DNA from: Planctomycetota bacterium | GTDB taxonomy: Bacteria; Planctomycetota; Phycisphaerae; Sedimentisphaerales; Anaerohalosphaeraceae | Assembly (NCBI GenBank): GCA_019456245.1 | Contig: VRUF01000024.1 | Location: 12,833-20,335, forward strand | DNA: 7,503 nucleotides | Direction: 5' to 3' | Shown here: positions 6,302 through 7,503 of the stretch, piece after piece | How positions within the stretch are numbered: the stretch's first letter is position 1 | How the letters are laid out: each line of letters starts with the position of its first letter | The notes under the pieces: generated by a model | Told to the model about the DNA's origin: nothing | The model's input: only the letters and a program-made list of their open reading frames with translations | The model's database searches: none | Position numbers and translations under genes: made by a program

Positions 6302-7147
6302 ATGTCGATTGATAGCATAGTTCAATTGCCCGGGGGCAGGTTGGACTTTTCGGGCGGATGCCTGGTTATGGGGATACTTAATGTTACGCCGGATTCGTTT
6401 AGCGATGGGGGGGCGTTTACAGATTTTGATGCGGCTTGCGTGCGAGGGGTGGAGATGGCAAATTTGGGGGCGGCGATCATCGATGTTGGACCCGAATCGA
6501 CGCGGCCAGGAGCTGCGAGAGTTTCAGCGGATGAGCAGATATCACGTTCGGTTGGTGTGATAGAATATCTTAGCAAGAATACCGATGCCGTGGTTAGTAT
6601 CGATACGCGTGATGCGGAGGTTGCATTGGCGTCGATTGAGGCGGGGGCGCAGATCGTTAATGATGTGAGCGCTTTGGCTGATGATCGGATGGGCGAGTTG
6701 GTTGCGGCCAAGGGCGTCGGGGTTGTGCTGATGCATATGCAGGGAGAGCCGTCGACGATGCAGGCGAATCCTGTTTATGGCGATGTTGTCGGGGAGGTGC
6801 TGGAGTTTTTGATGGATCGCGCTGAGTTTGCGCAGAAATGCGGAGTTGAAAAGAGAAGGATATTTATCGATCCTGGGATCGGATTCGGTAAGACTTTTGA
6901 GCATAATATTGAACTGCTTCGGGGTATCGACAGTTTTGTCGCGAGCGGGTATCGGGTGCTTTTGGGGACGAGCCGTAAGCGGTTTATCGGAGATATCACG
7001 GGGAAAAGTGTTGCTGGAGAGAGGGTTTTTGGGACGGCTGCGACGGTTGCATTGGCAGCGGCGGCAGGTGTTTCTCTCGTTCGGGTGCATGACGTTGGTG
7101 AGATGATGGATGTTGTTAAGGTTGCAAGGGCTGTGATGGGGTGGTAA
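6302..7147 (+). CDS. folP: Dihydropteroate synthase
   Basis: FolP condenses 6-hydroxymethyl-7,8-dihydropterin diphosphate with p-aminobenzoate to give dihydropteroate in folate synthesis and is the sulfonamide target. The 281-residue protein has normal length and every expected motif: MGILNVTPDSFSDGG (23-37, Asn27), ESTRPGA (65-71, Thr67), SIDT (99-102, Asp101), VNDVSA (119-124, Asn120), LMHMQG (143-148), DPGIGFGKT (190-198, Asp190), GTSRKRFIG (222-230, Lys226) and RVHD (261-264, Arg261 and His263). The residue before ESTRPG is Pro rather than the common Gly, a mild oddity. AGGGG at 6293-6297 gives a rather closely spaced ribosome binding site. It is the last gene of the cluster within the window; no convincing terminator follows its stop directly. 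Confidence 0.97.
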   Translation: MSIDSIVQLPGGRLDFSGGCLVMGILNVTPDSFSDGGAFTDFDAACVRGVEMANLGAAIIDVGPESTRPGAARVSADEQISRSVGVIEYLSKNTDAVVSIDTRDAEVALASIEAGAQIVNDVSALADDRMGELVAAKGVGVVLMHMQGEPSTMQANPVYGDVVGEVLEFLMDRAEFAQKCGVEKRRIFIDPGIGFGKTFEHNIELLRGIDSFVASGYRVLLGTSRKRFIGDITGKSVAGERVFGTAATVALAAAAGVSLVRVHDVGEMMDVVKVARAVMGW

Positions 7148-7175
7148 GAAAATGTAGAAATTTCTCTGTTTATAG

Positions 7176-7203
7176 TTGAAAAAGCTTGTAGAGGGGGTAT
7201 AAT
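7176..7203 (+). promoter_or_regulatory. Sigma70-type promoter downstream of folP
   Basis: TTGAAA (7176-7181) and TATAAT (7198-7203) are separated by 16 bp, one base short of the optimal spacer, with a perfect -10 box. A start near 7210 would transcribe toward the contig end. It begins 28 bp after the folP stop and so drives something other than the cofactor cluster. Confidence 0.6.
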
Positions 7204-7209
7204 GTAGTT

Positions 7210-7380
7210 GTATCGGGGCTATTTTGAGGGTTTTGGGCGATGGTTCCGGTTTGGAAAAGGGGTTTTTGGGGAATTGTGACAAAGGAGATGGTGATACCCT
7301 TAGGGTAATAAAAGTTCGCGTTGAAAATATAATGCATTATTGGAAAAGTACTTACCCACGCATTAACGCGTATTTTTTTT
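7210..7380 (+). ncRNA. Candidate small RNA or leader between the promoter and a hairpin/T8 terminator
   Basis: About 170 bases run from the predicted start to a terminator-like element with no supportable ORF between. The stretch is rich in G and T, holds four G runs (7228-7230, 7235-7237, 7259-7262, 7268-7271) and a small hairpin TACCC-TTA-GGGTA around 7295-7307. No known riboswitch or RNA family was recognised by eye, and its 5' and 3' ends do not pair as 6S RNA would. It may instead be the 5' leader of a gene past the contig edge. Confidence 0.3.
7358..7380 (+). terminator. Possible rho-independent terminator
   Basis: ACGC (7358-7361) pairs with GCGT (7368-7371) around a six-base loop, and an A and eight T (7373-7380) follow. 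The stem is only 4 bp, so the hairpin is weak, but the U-tract is strong. Confidence 0.4.
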
Positions 7381-7486
7381 ATAGGATTGGTGTGAGGCAT
7401 CGGTGAGGAACGTGGGCCTGGGTTCATGTTTTTCTGTAATGCTTGTTGGCCCTTTTAGGTGCTGACGAAACCTTTGTTGCGAGGTG
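7381..7486. other. Contig-end sequence without a supportable gene
   Basis: No ORF with a ribosome binding site, tRNA or other recognised element is visible. GGGCC (about 7414) and GGCCC (about 7449) could pair across a long loop ahead of TTTT, but this is weak. Confidence 0.4.
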
Positions 7487-7503
7487 AGATCGGAAGAGCA
7501 CAC
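7487..7503 (+). other. Illumina TruSeq adapter remnant (not genomic)
   Basis: The final 17 bases, AGATCGGAAGAGCACAC, are identical to the beginning of the standard Illumina TruSeq read-1 adapter. An untrimmed read-through at the contig end is the straightforward explanation; genomic sequence ends at or before 7486. Confidence 0.95.

Noticed and set aside
7228..7271. G-quadruplex from four G runs
   Set aside because: Two of the runs are separated by a 21-base loop, too long to argue for a stable quadruplex by eye.
6542..7282. Antisense 246-codon open frame over folP
   Set aside because: Same compositional artefact; the + strand encodes a complete dihydropteroate synthase.
7328..7333. Second TATAAT as another promoter
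   Set aside because: No -35-like hexamer 16-18 bp upstream.
7224..7406. 60-codon + strand open frame starting at TTG
   Set aside because: No ribosome binding site before the start, no motif, and it runs through the T8 terminator-like tract.

Overview
The window is a bacterial contig end carrying six protein genes, all on the + strand. Two blocks differ in content and base composition, and a palindromic non-coding element lies between them. Sulfatases, a GH32 hydrolase and lipoprotein/Tat-type leaders beside ordinary cofactor genes suggest the Planctomycetota-Verrucomicrobiota-Lentisphaerota group, perhaps a Phycisphaerae-like planctomycete. That assignment is inference from gene content; no rRNA or phylogenetic marker is present.

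Block 1 (1-2707) looks like polysaccharide catabolism. It holds the 3' part of a GH32 glycoside hydrolase (2-820, cut by the contig edge) and, 70 bp on, a complete Tat/lipoprotein-type sulfatase with an intact formylglycine motif (891-2657). A clear rho-independent terminator closes it (2687-2707).

The gap 2708-2992 has no gene. It holds a roughly 165-bp imperfect palindrome (2779-2943). Its 35-36 bp terminal inverted repeats are flanked or ended by CTAG and its apical hairpin sits at the exact centre, so it resembles a MITE or other non-autonomous hairpin repeat.

Block 2 (2993-7147) is a tightly spaced cluster with gaps of 14-17 bp: apbE-like FAD:protein FMN transferase, a catalytically dead sulfatase homologue, pdxB (erythronate-4-phosphate dehydrogenase, vitamin B6) and folP (dihydropteroate synthase, folate). 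The dead sulfatase (3991-5118) is the most unusual gene. It keeps the fold, an export leader and an open frame, but has lost the formylglycine cysteine, the CxPxR motif, most metal ligands and the segment containing GKWH. The sense strand of this block is rich in G+T, unlike block 1.

The tail (7148-7503) has a near-consensus sigma70-type promoter (7176-7203) and a hairpin followed by eight T (7358-7380), which could bound a small RNA or a leader for a gene beyond the edge. The last 17 bases (7487-7503) match the start of the Illumina TruSeq adapter and are not genomic.
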